Shown here piece by piece: positions 23,870-31,954 of a stretch of 64,000 bases of DNA (position 1 is its first letter; every line of letters starts with the position of its first letter). Location of the stretch: NCBI GenBank assembly GCA_900543085.1, contig UQQF01000001.1:371368-435367 (forward strand). The letters are read 5' to 3'. The notes below the pieces were generated by a model. It saw only the letters and a list, made by a program, of their open reading frames with translations. It was not told the origin of the DNA and ran no database searches. The position numbers and the translations under genes are program-made. Source of the DNA: an uncultured Eubacteriales bacterium (GTDB lineage: Bacteria; Bacillota; Clostridia; Oscillospirales; Oscillospiraceae).

Positions 23870-25602
23870 TATTTATTTTTCATGACGGAATATCCGGAGC
23901 GGACAAACACCGGTATCGTGTCTGCGCAGTTGCGGGTGTACGCGCGCCCGCCCGGCAGGCGCTCGCCGGTGTAGAAGTCGCGCCACTCGCCCCCGGGCAG
24001 GTAGACCTCGCGCTCGGACACGCCTTCGCTCAGCACGGGGGCGACCAGAAGCGCGTCGCCGAACATATATTCGTCGTCTATACCGACGCACCGCGCGTCC
24101 CCCGGGAAGGCGTAGGCCATCGGACGCATGAGCGGCCTGCAGCTCTCCACACACTTTGCGGCTTCGGCGCGGATGTACGGCAGCAGCTCCATGCGCAGCA
24201 GGTGCCAGCGGCGCACCTGCTCCTTGTAGCCGGTCATGCCGAACGCGCGCTCTATATTCCAGGGGCTGCGCTCGTTGTTCCCCTCCATGCCGGGCTGGAG
24301 CAGCTTGAACTGCCCGCCGTCCGGCTCCGAGTGCCACTGCATTATGGGGGCAAAACAGGCGAGCTGGGTCGCGCGCAGGTACAGCTCCGGCGAGGGAAGC
24401 TCCCCGGCGAAGCCGCCAATGTCAAAGCCCCAAAAGATGACGCCGCTCGCCGACGCGCTCAGCCCGGCGTTGAGCTGGCTGCGCAGCTCGTCGAACGTGG
24501 AGACCTGGTCGCCCGCCCAGAGTATGGGCGTGGTGTGCGCTCCCACATACCCGGCGCGGGAGAAAAGCGCCTGTCCGGGCTTCAAGTGCTCGGTGTACAC
24601 CCCCGTGTACATCTGCGGATAGAGGTTGCGCCCCTCCGCGCCGTCAGTGCCGTCAAAGAACCGCGCGCCGTCGCTGAGTATGAACTCCCCGCCGTCGGTC
24701 TTGAAGCCGTCCACGCCCAGCCCGGTGAGGTATTCGCGCCGGGAGAACCAGCTCTCCACCGTCTCCGGGTTGGTGAAGTCCGGCACCAGGGAGCCGGCGA
24801 ACCAGTGTCCCTCCGGGATACGGTACGGAGTTCCGTCGGCGTTCTTGACGCACAGTCCACGCCGCACGGCCTCGTCCCAGTCGCGCTCGAGCTGTGCGTT
24901 CGGCTTTTCGTGCGGCTCCAGCTGCTTGTACACGGGTATCTGCCAGAGTATGAGCCGTATGCCCTTCTCGTGCAGGCGCTCTATCATCTCCGCCGGTTCC
25001 GGCCAGAGGGTGTCGCTGCGGAAGCGATAGAACGTCGCCTCGTCGCTCCACGCCTCCACGACTGCCACGGACACGGGGAAGCCGTGCTCCTCCGCCTGCG
25101 CCACGGCGCGCTCGAGCTTTTCGCGGCTGTCCCAGTGGTTGGCGGATATCCACGGCCCGAAGACCCAGTCCGGCGGCAGCACAGGCTCGCCCGTGAGGCG
25201 CATATACGCCGCGACAATCTCCTCCGGCGAGCCGGAGAAGACGTGCAGCGCACAGCCCTCCGGCAGATGCAGCGTTATCGACCCGCGCCCGAACTCAAAG
25301 CGCGTCACGCGGGCGGTCTCGGCGTACACGCCAAGCCCGGAATCCGTCCAGAAGAAGGGCATGGGGCAGTAGGTCTTGTCGCCCTGGCGGCAGAACTTCT
25401 CCTCCACGGCGTTGACGGCGGTCTTCCCCAGATAGTTCAGCGCGTCGTAGCGCTCGCCCAGGCCGAACGCCCCGGCATATCCGTGGGCTATGCGCACCTC
25501 AATGCCGTCCGAAGTCCCGGTGCACGTAAAATGCGCCGGGACTCCGTTTGAGCTGGTGACGGTGAAAGCCTCGCAAGGCAGTTTGTAAGTATAGTGGTCC
25601 AT
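23869..25602 (-). CDS. Glycoside hydrolase family 31 (alpha-glucosidase/alpha-xylosidase type)
   Basis: 577 residues from the ATG at 25602. Core (beta/alpha)8 motifs: PPDWVFGPWISANHW (about 163-177), the nucleophile Asp in GVDGFKTDGGEFI (about 294-306) and the acid/base Asp in ILWAGDQVSTFDELRSQLNAGLS. SGVIFWGFDIGGF and EPDGGQFKLLQPG follow. It is shorter than YicI-type GH31 (about 770), with a reduced N-terminal beta domain. No signal peptide, so it acts in the cytoplasm on sugars imported by the transporter encoded just upstream. It starts 2 bases after the permease stop. Confidence 0.93.
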   Translation of the reverse strand: MDHYTYKLPCEAFTVTSSNGVPAHFTCTGTSDGIEVRIAHGYAGAFGLGERYDALNYLGKTAVNAVEEKFCRQGDKTYCPMPFFWTDSGLGVYAETARVTRFEFGRGSITLHLPEGCALHVFSGSPEEIVAAYMRLTGEPVLPPDWVFGPWISANHWDSREKLERAVAQAEEHGFPVSVAVVEAWSDEATFYRFRSDTLWPEPAEMIERLHEKGIRLILWQIPVYKQLEPHEKPNAQLERDWDEAVRRGLCVKNADGTPYRIPEGHWFAGSLVPDFTNPETVESWFSRREYLTGLGVDGFKTDGGEFILSDGARFFDGTDGAEGRNLYPQMYTGVYTEHLKPGQALFSRAGYVGAHTTPILWAGDQVSTFDELRSQLNAGLSASASGVIFWGFDIGGFAGELPSPELYLRATQLACFAPIMQWHSEPDGGQFKLLQPGMEGNNERSPWNIERAFGMTGYKEQVRRWHLLRMELLPYIRAEAAKCVESCRPLMRPMAYAFPGDARCVGIDDEYMFGDALLVAPVLSEGVSEREVYLPGGEWRDFYTGERLPGGRAYTRNCADTIPVFVRSGYSVMKNK

Positions 25603-25604
25603 AG

Positions 25605-26432
25605 TCAACCCTTTATCCCTCCGGCCATAAGACCGTTTTTGAACTGCTTCTGCGCGCAGAGGTAGATGATTATTATCGGTATCATGGAGATGAGGCTGCC
25701 TGCCATTAGCACGTTGTACTCGGTGTTGTACTGCCCGTTGAGCGTGGAGAGCGCGATGGGCAGCGTCATCTTGTTGCGGTCGGTCAGCATGAGCAGCGGC
25801 CAGAGGTAGTCGTTCCAGCTCTCCATGAACGTGGTGACGGCCAGCGTGGCCAGCGTCGGGGCGCACATCGGCAGGGCGATGCGCCCGTACACGTGGAAGA
25901 TGCCCGCTCCGTCCACCCTCGCAGCGTCGAGGTAGTCGTTTGGTATGGACTGCATCTGCTGCACCAGCATGAACACCGCGAAGGGCTTGAATATGCTGGG
26001 CAGGATCACGCTGGCGTAGCTGTCGATCAGGCCGAGCCGGTTCATTATCACGAACAGCGGTATCATGGTGACCTGCGTGGGGATCATCATCATGGCCAGG
26101 TACAGCTTCAGTATCACGCCGCTGCCCTTAAAGCGCACCTTGGCGAAGGCAAAGGCCGCCATGCTCGCGGACACAAGCGTGATGAGCGTGAAGGTGACGG
26201 AGATAAATAGGCTGTTGCCTATCGTCTGCAAAAACGGGAAGCGGGAGAACACCTCGCTGTATGCGCTGAGCGTCGGGTCGTCCGGTATCCACTCTATCGG
26301 TATGCTCATCAGCGCGCCGCGGCTCTTGAGCGACGTGGAGATCATCCACAGGAAGGGTATCATCGACACGACCGCGAGCAATATGGAGACAACGTAGTAC
26401 CCCGTCGTACTCAAATGGCGTTTACGAATCAT
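25605..26432 (-). CDS. Carbohydrate ABC transporter permease, MalG type
   Basis: 275 residues with an N-terminal helix (YYVVSILLAVVSMIPFLWMIS), further helices and the EAA loop DAARVDGAGIFHVYGRIALP at about residues 168-187. Ends in MAGGIKG, the usual MalG-type C-terminus. It overlaps the upstream permease by 11 bases and is followed after 2 bases by the GH31 gene. Confidence 0.93.
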   Translation of the reverse strand: MIRKRHLSTTGYYVVSILLAVVSMIPFLWMISTSLKSRGALMSIPIEWIPDDPTLSAYSEVFSRFPFLQTIGNSLFISVTFTLITLVSASMAAFAFAKVRFKGSGVILKLYLAMMMIPTQVTMIPLFVIMNRLGLIDSYASVILPSIFKPFAVFMLVQQMQSIPNDYLDAARVDGAGIFHVYGRIALPMCAPTLATLAVTTFMESWNDYLWPLLMLTDRNKMTLPIALSTLNGQYNTEYNVLMAGSLISMIPIIIIYLCAQKQFKNGLMAGGIKG

Positions 26433-27345
26433 AGTTCACCCACTTCTTCTGTCCCTTCATCTGCAGCCAGGTGCAGAGCATGATGATTATGAACAGCAGC
26501 CACGAGAACGCCGCGGCGTAGCCCATGCGGTAATACCTGAAGCCGTATTTGTATATGCGCTCGACCATGACCTGCGTCGCCCCGTTCGGCCCGCCGTCGG
26601 TCATAATCATGATCTGCGGAAAGAGCTGGAAGGCGTTTATCAGGCTGACGATGAGCACGTAGAATATTGCCGGGGTCATCAGCGGGAGGGTTATCTTCCA
26701 GAAGCGCTGCCACGCGCCCGCCCCGTCCAGCGACGCGGCCTCGTAGTAGCTCTTGTTTATCCCGACCATGCCGGACAGGAGTATCAGTCCGAAGAAGCCC
26801 ATGTCCTTCCACACGGAGACCAGGACTATGGCGGGCATGGCCCAGTTTTCATCCAGCAGCCAGCCCGGTCCCTCTATGCCGAATATGGCCAGGATGTTGT
26901 TCACCGCGCCGTACTGAGGCGAGAGCATGCTTTTCCATATCATGCTGGCCGCGACCCAGCTGGTGAGCACGGGTATGTAATAGATTATCCTGAACGCCGT
27001 CACGCCCCTGCGCTCGCGCGAGAGCAGATACGCCACGGCGAGCGAGCACACCAGCATCAGCGGGATGTACAGGACAATGTACACCAGCGTGTTCAGCAGC
27101 ACCCGCCAGAACTCCTCGCCGCCCAGGATGGCCTTGTAGTTGTCAAGACCCACAAAGTGCTCGGCAAAAAAGCCCGCCTCGGCTATCCTGTCCAGACCGT
27201 TCCAGTCGGTCAGGCTCAGAAAAAACGAGATCACTATCGGCAGCAGTGAAAACACTGCCAGACCTATAAAGCTCGGCAGCAAAAACGGCGAGGCTGTCAA
27301 CAGCCCGTCCTGCCCGCGTATTGGTTTTTGCTTTTTCTTGCGCAC
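26422..27345 (-). CDS. Carbohydrate ABC transporter permease, MalF type
   Basis: 307 residues with hydrophobic helices starting at SPFLLPSFIGLAVFSLLPIV (about 19-38) and the EAA loop EAASLDGAGAWQRFWKITLP at about residues 201-220. Membrane partner of the permease at 25605. The 71-base gap to the upstream binding-protein gene holds a strong hairpin. Confidence 0.93.
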   Translation of the reverse strand: MRKKKQKPIRGQDGLLTASPFLLPSFIGLAVFSLLPIVISFFLSLTDWNGLDRIAEAGFFAEHFVGLDNYKAILGGEEFWRVLLNTLVYIVLYIPLMLVCSLAVAYLLSRERRGVTAFRIIYYIPVLTSWVAASMIWKSMLSPQYGAVNNILAIFGIEGPGWLLDENWAMPAIVLVSVWKDMGFFGLILLSGMVGINKSYYEAASLDGAGAWQRFWKITLPLMTPAIFYVLIVSLINAFQLFPQIMIMTDGGPNGATQVMVERIYKYGFRYYRMGYAAAFSWLLFIIIMLCTWLQMKGQKKWVNYDS

Positions 27346-27380
27346 GGCCGTACACTTCCTCCCCGTTTCAATATTGAGTT

Positions 27381-27406
27381 TTGGGGAGGGGCTGCCCCCT
27401 CCCCAA
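27381..27406 (-). terminator. Hairpin between binding-protein and permease genes
   Basis: TTGGGGAGGGG and CCCCTCCCCAA form a perfect 11-bp stem with a 4-base loop. There is no U-run on the - strand side, so partial attenuation or 3'-end protection of the binding-protein mRNA is likelier than full termination. Confidence 0.6.
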
Positions 27407-27416
27407 GGCGGTTAAT

Positions 27417-28709
27417 TTATCCCGGCGTGATCTGCGCCTCACACTGCGCCTGGGCGGCGTCCAGCGCCTCCTGCACGGTGACGGTGCCGGCGGCCGCGGC
27501 CTCAAGCTGCTGGCCGATGATGTCGCTCATGAGGGCATAGTCCTCGATGACCGGCGGGACAACCAGGTAGTCGAGGGACTCGAACACGGCCTCGCGGTTG
27601 TCGGGCGGGGTCAGGTCGAGGTAGCTGGAGAGCACTTCCTCATCGTTGATGGCGGGCAGATCCCAGCCGGCCTCGATGCGGATCTCGGCGGCGGTGGGGC
27701 TGGAGCAGAGCCAGGTTATCCAGGTCATGGCCGCTTCCTTGTTCTCGCTGGCCTCGTTGACGACGCAGGCGTTGGAGAAGAAGTGCGTGGCCTTCTGCTC
27801 CATGCCGGGCTCAACGGCGATGTCCCAGGCGAAGTCGCAGCCCTCGGCAAAGGTGTTGAACGCCCAGATGCCGGTGGGGATCATGCCCAGGCGGCCGCTC
27901 ATAAAGAGATCCCAGTCGCCCATGCCGCCCATCTGCTCCGCGGTGGGCTGGACGTTGGTGACAAGCACGCGGTCGGCCATCATCTGGGCCGCGGCCACGT
28001 TCTCGGGGGAGTTGATGGTGAACTCGGTCTTGTCCTCGTTCAGCAGGCTGCCGCCGAACTGGGCGCAGGCCTTGTAGAACTCGTTGTAGGTCAGCGGCTG
28101 GTAGTAGCCGTAGATGTCGTCGCCCAGGGCGCTTATGGCCTCGGCGGCCTTCTGAACGTCCTCCTGAGTCCAGTCGCTGGTCGGGTACTCGAGATTGGCC
28201 TGATCAAAGAGATCCTTGTTGTAGACCAGCACGACGTTGGAGAAGTTGCCGGGCAGACCGTACTGCACGCCGTCCACGGTGAAGGCGGAGAGCGCGGTCT
28301 CGTCCATGCCGCTGAGGTCGACGCCCTCTATCGGGGCGAGGGCGCCCATGCCGGCGTAGGCGGCGAAGTTCTCTATGTTCATCTCGAAGCAGTCGGGGGC
28401 GGTACCGCCGACGATGCGGGTCTGGAGCTGGGTGAAGTAATCGTCCATTGCGATGGTCTCAATCTCGACCGTGATGTTGGGGTATTCCTCGTGGAACGCC
28501 TCGTACATCCGCTGCAGCGTCTCCTCGTTGCCGCCGGAGGCGTTGAAGTTGCAGTATGTAATGGTTACGGGCTCGGATGCGACGTCGCCGCCGCTGGTCG
28601 CGGGATCGGTGCCGGCAGGTGTGGGATCGGTGCCGCCTCCGCCGCAGGCGGAAAGAACCATCAGCAGCGAAAGGCATGCCGCCAATATGGCAAGCGCCCT
28701 CTTTTTCAT
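27417..28709 (-). CDS. Carbohydrate ABC transporter solute-binding lipoprotein
   Basis: 430 residues. Lipoprotein signal peptide MKKRALAILAACLSLLMVLSACGGG with lipobox LSAC, then a Gly/Pro/Thr spacer and a family 1 sugar-binding fold (ITYCNFNASGGNEETLQRMY near the start; NFSNVVLVYNKDLFDQA). It binds an alpha-glucoside-type ligand outside the cell for the permeases at 26422 and 25605; ligand inferred from the GH31/GH65 neighbours. GGAGGAAAT is the ribosome binding site. Confidence 0.92.
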   Translation of the reverse strand: MKKRALAILAACLSLLMVLSACGGGGTDPTPAGTDPATSGGDVASEPVTITYCNFNASGGNEETLQRMYEAFHEEYPNITVEIETIAMDDYFTQLQTRIVGGTAPDCFEMNIENFAAYAGMGALAPIEGVDLSGMDETALSAFTVDGVQYGLPGNFSNVVLVYNKDLFDQANLEYPTSDWTQEDVQKAAEAISALGDDIYGYYQPLTYNEFYKACAQFGGSLLNEDKTEFTINSPENVAAAQMMADRVLVTNVQPTAEQMGGMGDWDLFMSGRLGMIPTGIWAFNTFAEGCDFAWDIAVEPGMEQKATHFFSNACVVNEASENKEAAMTWITWLCSSPTAAEIRIEAGWDLPAINDEEVLSSYLDLTPPDNREAVFESLDYLVVPPVIEDYALMSDIIGQQLEAAAAGTVTVQEALDAAQAQCEAQITPG

Positions 28710-28751
28710 TTCTCATTTCCTCCTTGAAAGTTATTTCATATGCTCTGTAGA

Positions 28752-28941
28752 CTCGCGCGTTGTCTACTTATAGCCGTTTGGTCGCGGGCGTTTGACCCGC
28801 AAATATGCAAAACTCACGTGCGCGCATTGTCAGCGGGCACAGCCCGCCTCGCGCGTTGTCTACTTATAGCTCTGGTCGCGGGCGTTTGACCCGCAAATAC
28901 GAAAAACTCACGTGCGCGCATTGTCAGCGGGCACAGCCCGC
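28752..28941. repeat. Tandem repeat of a 94-96 bp unit, overlapping the lacI 3' end
   Basis: Two nearly identical copies, 28752-28847 and 28848-28941, both start CTCGCGCGTTGTCTACTTAT and end AGCGGGCACAGCCCGC. Each contains two small hairpins (GCGGGC/GCCCGC and GCGGG/CCCGC). The second copy includes the last codons and stop of the LacI gene, so the first copy is a duplicate of that gene's 3' end plus downstream DNA. Confidence 0.85.
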
Positions 28942-29960
28942 TTTACGCTGCCGCGCTCCACCAGGGACACGGGGAGTATCAGCTCCTGCTTGGTCAGCTC
29001 CGGCTCGTTTATGTTGCGTATCAGCAGCTCCACGGCCTTCTCGCCCTTGAGCGATATCTCCTGCTTCACCGTGGTCAGGCCGGGAGTGAGATACTGCGAT
29101 ATCTCGAGGTCGTCAAAGCCCATGAGCGAGATGTCGTCCGGCACGCGCACGCCGCGCTCGTAGAAGGCTTTGGCCGCGCCTATGGCCAGTATGTCTGCCG
29201 CCGCTACCACCGCCGTGACGCTGTTGCGGGAATCCATCAGCCGGTTTGCGCTCTCGATGCCGTCCTTGTAGTCGATGTCGCCTTCAAACACCAGCTCGTC
29301 GCGAAACTCCACGCCGTACTCCAGCAGCGCGTCGCGGTATCCGGCCAGGCGCTTTTTCATGACGCCGTTTTCCTTGATGCGGCCGGAGAAGAACGCTATG
29401 TCCCTGTGGCCGTTTTCCAGCACGTAGCGCGTGGCCAGATAGCTGCCGTAGGCGTCGTCTATACGCACGTTGTGGTAATAGTGGTCGTTGCAGTAGCTGT
29501 CTATGAGCACTATGGGTATCTGGCTCTTTTTCATCTGCTGATAGAACTCGTCGGGGTACATGCCTATGACGATGATGCCGTCGAGGTTGCGCTCCTTGGC
29601 CAGCATGAGATAGCTCTCATTGGCGTCCGTGGCGGAAATCAGCACGTGATAGCCCTTCTGCCTGGCGCACAGCTCTATGCTGCCGAGTATCTCGGAGTAG
29701 AACTGGTTCTGGAACATCAGCCCGCCGCCGCCCTCGGTCTGGGGCACGACCACGCCGATGAGCTTGCTGTCCCGGCTGGCGCTGGACAGAGTCCTCGCCG
29801 CCATGTTCGGCGCGTATCCCAGCTCCTTTATGGCCTGCTCCACGCGCTTGCGCGTCTCGTCGGAGATGGGGCGCTTGCCGCTTATCGCATAAGAGACCGC
29901 TGCGGTCGTAACTCCTGCGGCCTTCGCCACGTCTTTCATTGTCACTCGCTGACCAGCCAC
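28908..29960 (-). CDS. LacI family transcriptional regulator of the alpha-glucoside locus
   Basis: 350 residues from GTG at 29960, six bases after GAGGTG. DNA-binding domain MKDVAKAAGVTTAAVSYAIS with hinge helix NMAARTLSS (to about residue 60), then the periplasmic-binding-like effector domain (IGVVVPQT, LDGIIVIGMYP, ITLMGFDDLE-like GFDDLEISQYL). The C-terminal end VKRAVPADNART is encoded within the tandem repeat. It lies between the binding-protein operon and the divergent glycosidase genes, with two operator-like palindromes in the intergenic region, so it probably controls both sides and itself. Confidence 0.93.
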   Translation of the reverse strand: MAGQRVTMKDVAKAAGVTTAAVSYAISGKRPISDETRKRVEQAIKELGYAPNMAARTLSSASRDSKLIGVVVPQTEGGGGLMFQNQFYSEILGSIELCARQKGYHVLISATDANESYLMLAKERNLDGIIVIGMYPDEFYQQMKKSQIPIVLIDSYCNDHYYHNVRIDDAYGSYLATRYVLENGHRDIAFFSGRIKENGVMKKRLAGYRDALLEYGVEFRDELVFEGDIDYKDGIESANRLMDSRNSVTAVVAAADILAIGAAKAFYERGVRVPDDISLMGFDDLEISQYLTPGLTTVKQEISLKGEKAVELLIRNINEPELTKQELILPVSLVERGSVKRAVPADNART

Positions 29961-29977
29961 TAAAATCACCTCGTGAA

Positions 29978-29991
29978 TTTAATCGCTTAAA
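29978..29991. promoter_or_regulatory. LacI-type operator at its own promoter
   Basis: TTTAATCGCTTAAA is a near-perfect palindrome with the central CG typical of LacI-family operators. It lies just downstream of the lacI -10 box. Confidence 0.7.
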
Positions 29992-30006
29992 CTCTTTCTT
30001 GACTTA

Positions 30007-30035
30007 ATATTAGCCAACAGTTCGCCAATTGTCAA
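30007..30035 (-). promoter_or_regulatory. Promoter of the lacI gene
   Basis: TTGACA (30035-30030) and TAATAT (30012-30007) on the - strand are separated by 17 bases. Confidence 0.75.
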
Positions 30036-30065
30036 GAGATATTTTTGCGATTTTTACAATTTCGA

Positions 30066-30093
30066 TTGACAAGACGCAAAATTATGATATGAT
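30066..30093 (+). promoter_or_regulatory. Promoter of the glycosidase-phosphorylase operon
   Basis: TTGACA (30066-30071) and TATGAT (30088-30093) with 16-base spacing. The operator at 30122-30133 lies downstream of the expected start point, where a bound repressor would block elongation. Confidence 0.7.
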
Positions 30094-30121
30094 GTTGACA
30101 AGTTAAATTTGTTAAATTACG

Positions 30122-30133
30122 TTAATCGATTAA
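30122..30133. promoter_or_regulatory. LacI-type operator upstream of the glycosidase operon
   Basis: TTAATCGATTAA is a perfect 12-bp palindrome with central CG and matches the operator at 29978 in 11 of 12 core positions. Confidence 0.72.
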
Positions 30134-30154
30134 ATTCACTAGAGGGGTCGACCT

Positions 30155-31954
30155 ATGAAAGAGCTTTACTTCCCCACCGGAAACGAATACGTCTCCATCC
30201 CCACTCTGCGCGAGGAGACGGCGGCGATCGAGAGCTTTTCCTGCCTGCACATGGGCGCGAAGGGGCTGGTCGAGTTCCGCGGCGACGGTTCGGCGCCTGT
30301 GATGGCGCCGTTTGTGCGCAGCGGAGGGGCGAGCCTGCCGCTGACGGACATGGTCTGGCAGCGGCTTGAATACTGGGTGCCGGAGTTCACCGCCCACGCC
30401 GGAGACCTGAATGTGCGCGGAACCATCCTTGCCCCCGTGGGCGAGCGCGGGTTCATATACCGGCTGAGCGTTGAAAACGCCTCCGGCGCGCCCGTGGATG
30501 CCGCCTACGGGCTGGAGGGCACGTGGGCGTCCGCATGGCTGTGCGTAAACGAGGACAAGGAGATCCTGGGAACCAAGCGCGTGACGGACAGCCTCTGGAA
30601 CTCGGGACCCGTGTTTGAGTTTTTCTGCGCCCTTCCGTTCCTGGCCTTCGCGCCTATGTGCGACCTCGACACCGTGTCCTCGCACAGCGAGCGCGGCGGA
30701 GCCGTCGACTACGCTCTGGAGCGCCGCGTAACGCTCGCCCCGGGCAAGAGCGAAGCCGCCTGCTTCTACTGGGGACTCGGCTACGAGGAAGTCGCCGCCG
30801 CCACCAGCGCAAAGGAGATGCTCCGGCAGGGTTGGAGCCACGAGCTGGAGGCGACCCTCGGCTATCTGCGCAGCCGCTCCTGGCACACGGATGACGCGCA
30901 GCTGCGCGCGCTGTACAACACGAACCTCTTTTTCTGCATCTTCTACTCCACCGGCCTGACCATAGACACCGAGGAGCTGGTGCTGGTCACCAGCCGCAGC
31001 CCGCGCTACTACGTCTCGGCGGCGTATTGGGACAGGGACAGCCTGTTCTGGAGCTTCCCGTCGGCAGTGGACGCCGACCTCGCCCTGGCGCGCGAAATGC
31101 TGCTCTACGCCTTCGGCCGCCAGGGGCGGAACATCGGCGTGCACTCGCGCTTCATAGACGGCACGGTGCTCGAGCCGGGGTTCGAGCTGGACGAGCTGAT
31201 GGCTCCCATACTCGCGCTGGAGCGCTATGTAAGCGCCTCCGGCGACCGCTCCGTGCCGGAGCTGCCCTGCGTCAGGCAGGGCGTGGAGCGCATACTGCGC
31301 ACGCTGGAAACCAAGCGCCACGCTTCCGTCGCGCTGTACGAGACCTTCCTTATGCCCACGGACGACCTGCGCACGTACCCGTACCTGACCTACGACAACG
31401 TGCTGGTCTGGCGCGCGCTGAGGGCGCTTTCGCGGCTGTACCCGGAGCGCTTCGCCGCGCTGGCCGCCGAGGCGGAAAAGGTACGCGAGGCCATATTTGA
31501 ACACTGCACCGCCGAGGGCGCGCAGGGGCGCTACTTCGTCTGGAGCACGGATCTGAACGGCAGCAGCGACGTGTATGACGAGCCGCCCGGCTCGCTGCTT
31601 TTGCTGCCCTACCTCGGATTTTGCGAAAGCGATTGCCCCGAATACGTCAACACGGCGCGCATGATACGCTCGAGCGACTACGCGTACAGCTTTGCCGGAT
31701 GCGAGTTTGCGGACATCGGCTGCGCGCACGCGCCGCACCCGTGGCTGCCGAGCATAGCCAACAGCCTGCTATCCGGCGAGGAGGCGCGCGCCGAGGACAT
31801 ACTGCGGCGGGCGTTTATGGACAACGGAATAGTGTGCGAGAGCATAGACGAGCACACGGGCGAGTGCGCCACCGGCGCGCACTTTGCCACCGCGGCCGGC
31901 TTTGTCTGCCACGCCCTGCGCCGCGCTCTGGGAGGCGTTGACTATGAGGAATGA
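30155..31954 (+). CDS. Six-hairpin glycosidase-like protein
   Basis: 599 residues, no signal peptide. The N-terminal third looks beta-rich; the rest looks like an (alpha/alpha)6 barrel: RSPRYYVSAAYWDRDSLFWS (about 284-303), then LLYAFGRQGRNIGVHSRFIDG and FELDELMAPILALERYVS. Acidic residues near YWDRDS and the end region CGHxx-like FADIGCAHAPHPWLPS are candidate active-site parts. No single CAZy family can be assigned with confidence; GH15/GH63/GH125-like relatives are possible. It is followed by, and overlaps by 11 bases, a GH65 phosphorylase gene, so it probably handles alpha-linked gluco- or manno-oligosaccharides in the cytoplasm. Confidence 0.72.
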   Translation: MKELYFPTGNEYVSIPTLREETAAIESFSCLHMGAKGLVEFRGDGSAPVMAPFVRSGGASLPLTDMVWQRLEYWVPEFTAHAGDLNVRGTILAPVGERGFIYRLSVENASGAPVDAAYGLEGTWASAWLCVNEDKEILGTKRVTDSLWNSGPVFEFFCALPFLAFAPMCDLDTVSSHSERGGAVDYALERRVTLAPGKSEAACFYWGLGYEEVAAATSAKEMLRQGWSHELEATLGYLRSRSWHTDDAQLRALYNTNLFFCIFYSTGLTIDTEELVLVTSRSPRYYVSAAYWDRDSLFWSFPSAVDADLALAREMLLYAFGRQGRNIGVHSRFIDGTVLEPGFELDELMAPILALERYVSASGDRSVPELPCVRQGVERILRTLETKRHASVALYETFLMPTDDLRTYPYLTYDNVLVWRALRALSRLYPERFAALAAEAEKVREAIFEHCTAEGAQGRYFVWSTDLNGSSDVYDEPPGSLLLLPYLGFCESDCPEYVNTARMIRSSDYAYSFAGCEFADIGCAHAPHPWLPSIANSLLSGEEARAEDILRRAFMDNGIVCESIDEHTGECATGAHFATAAGFVCHALRRALGGVDYEE

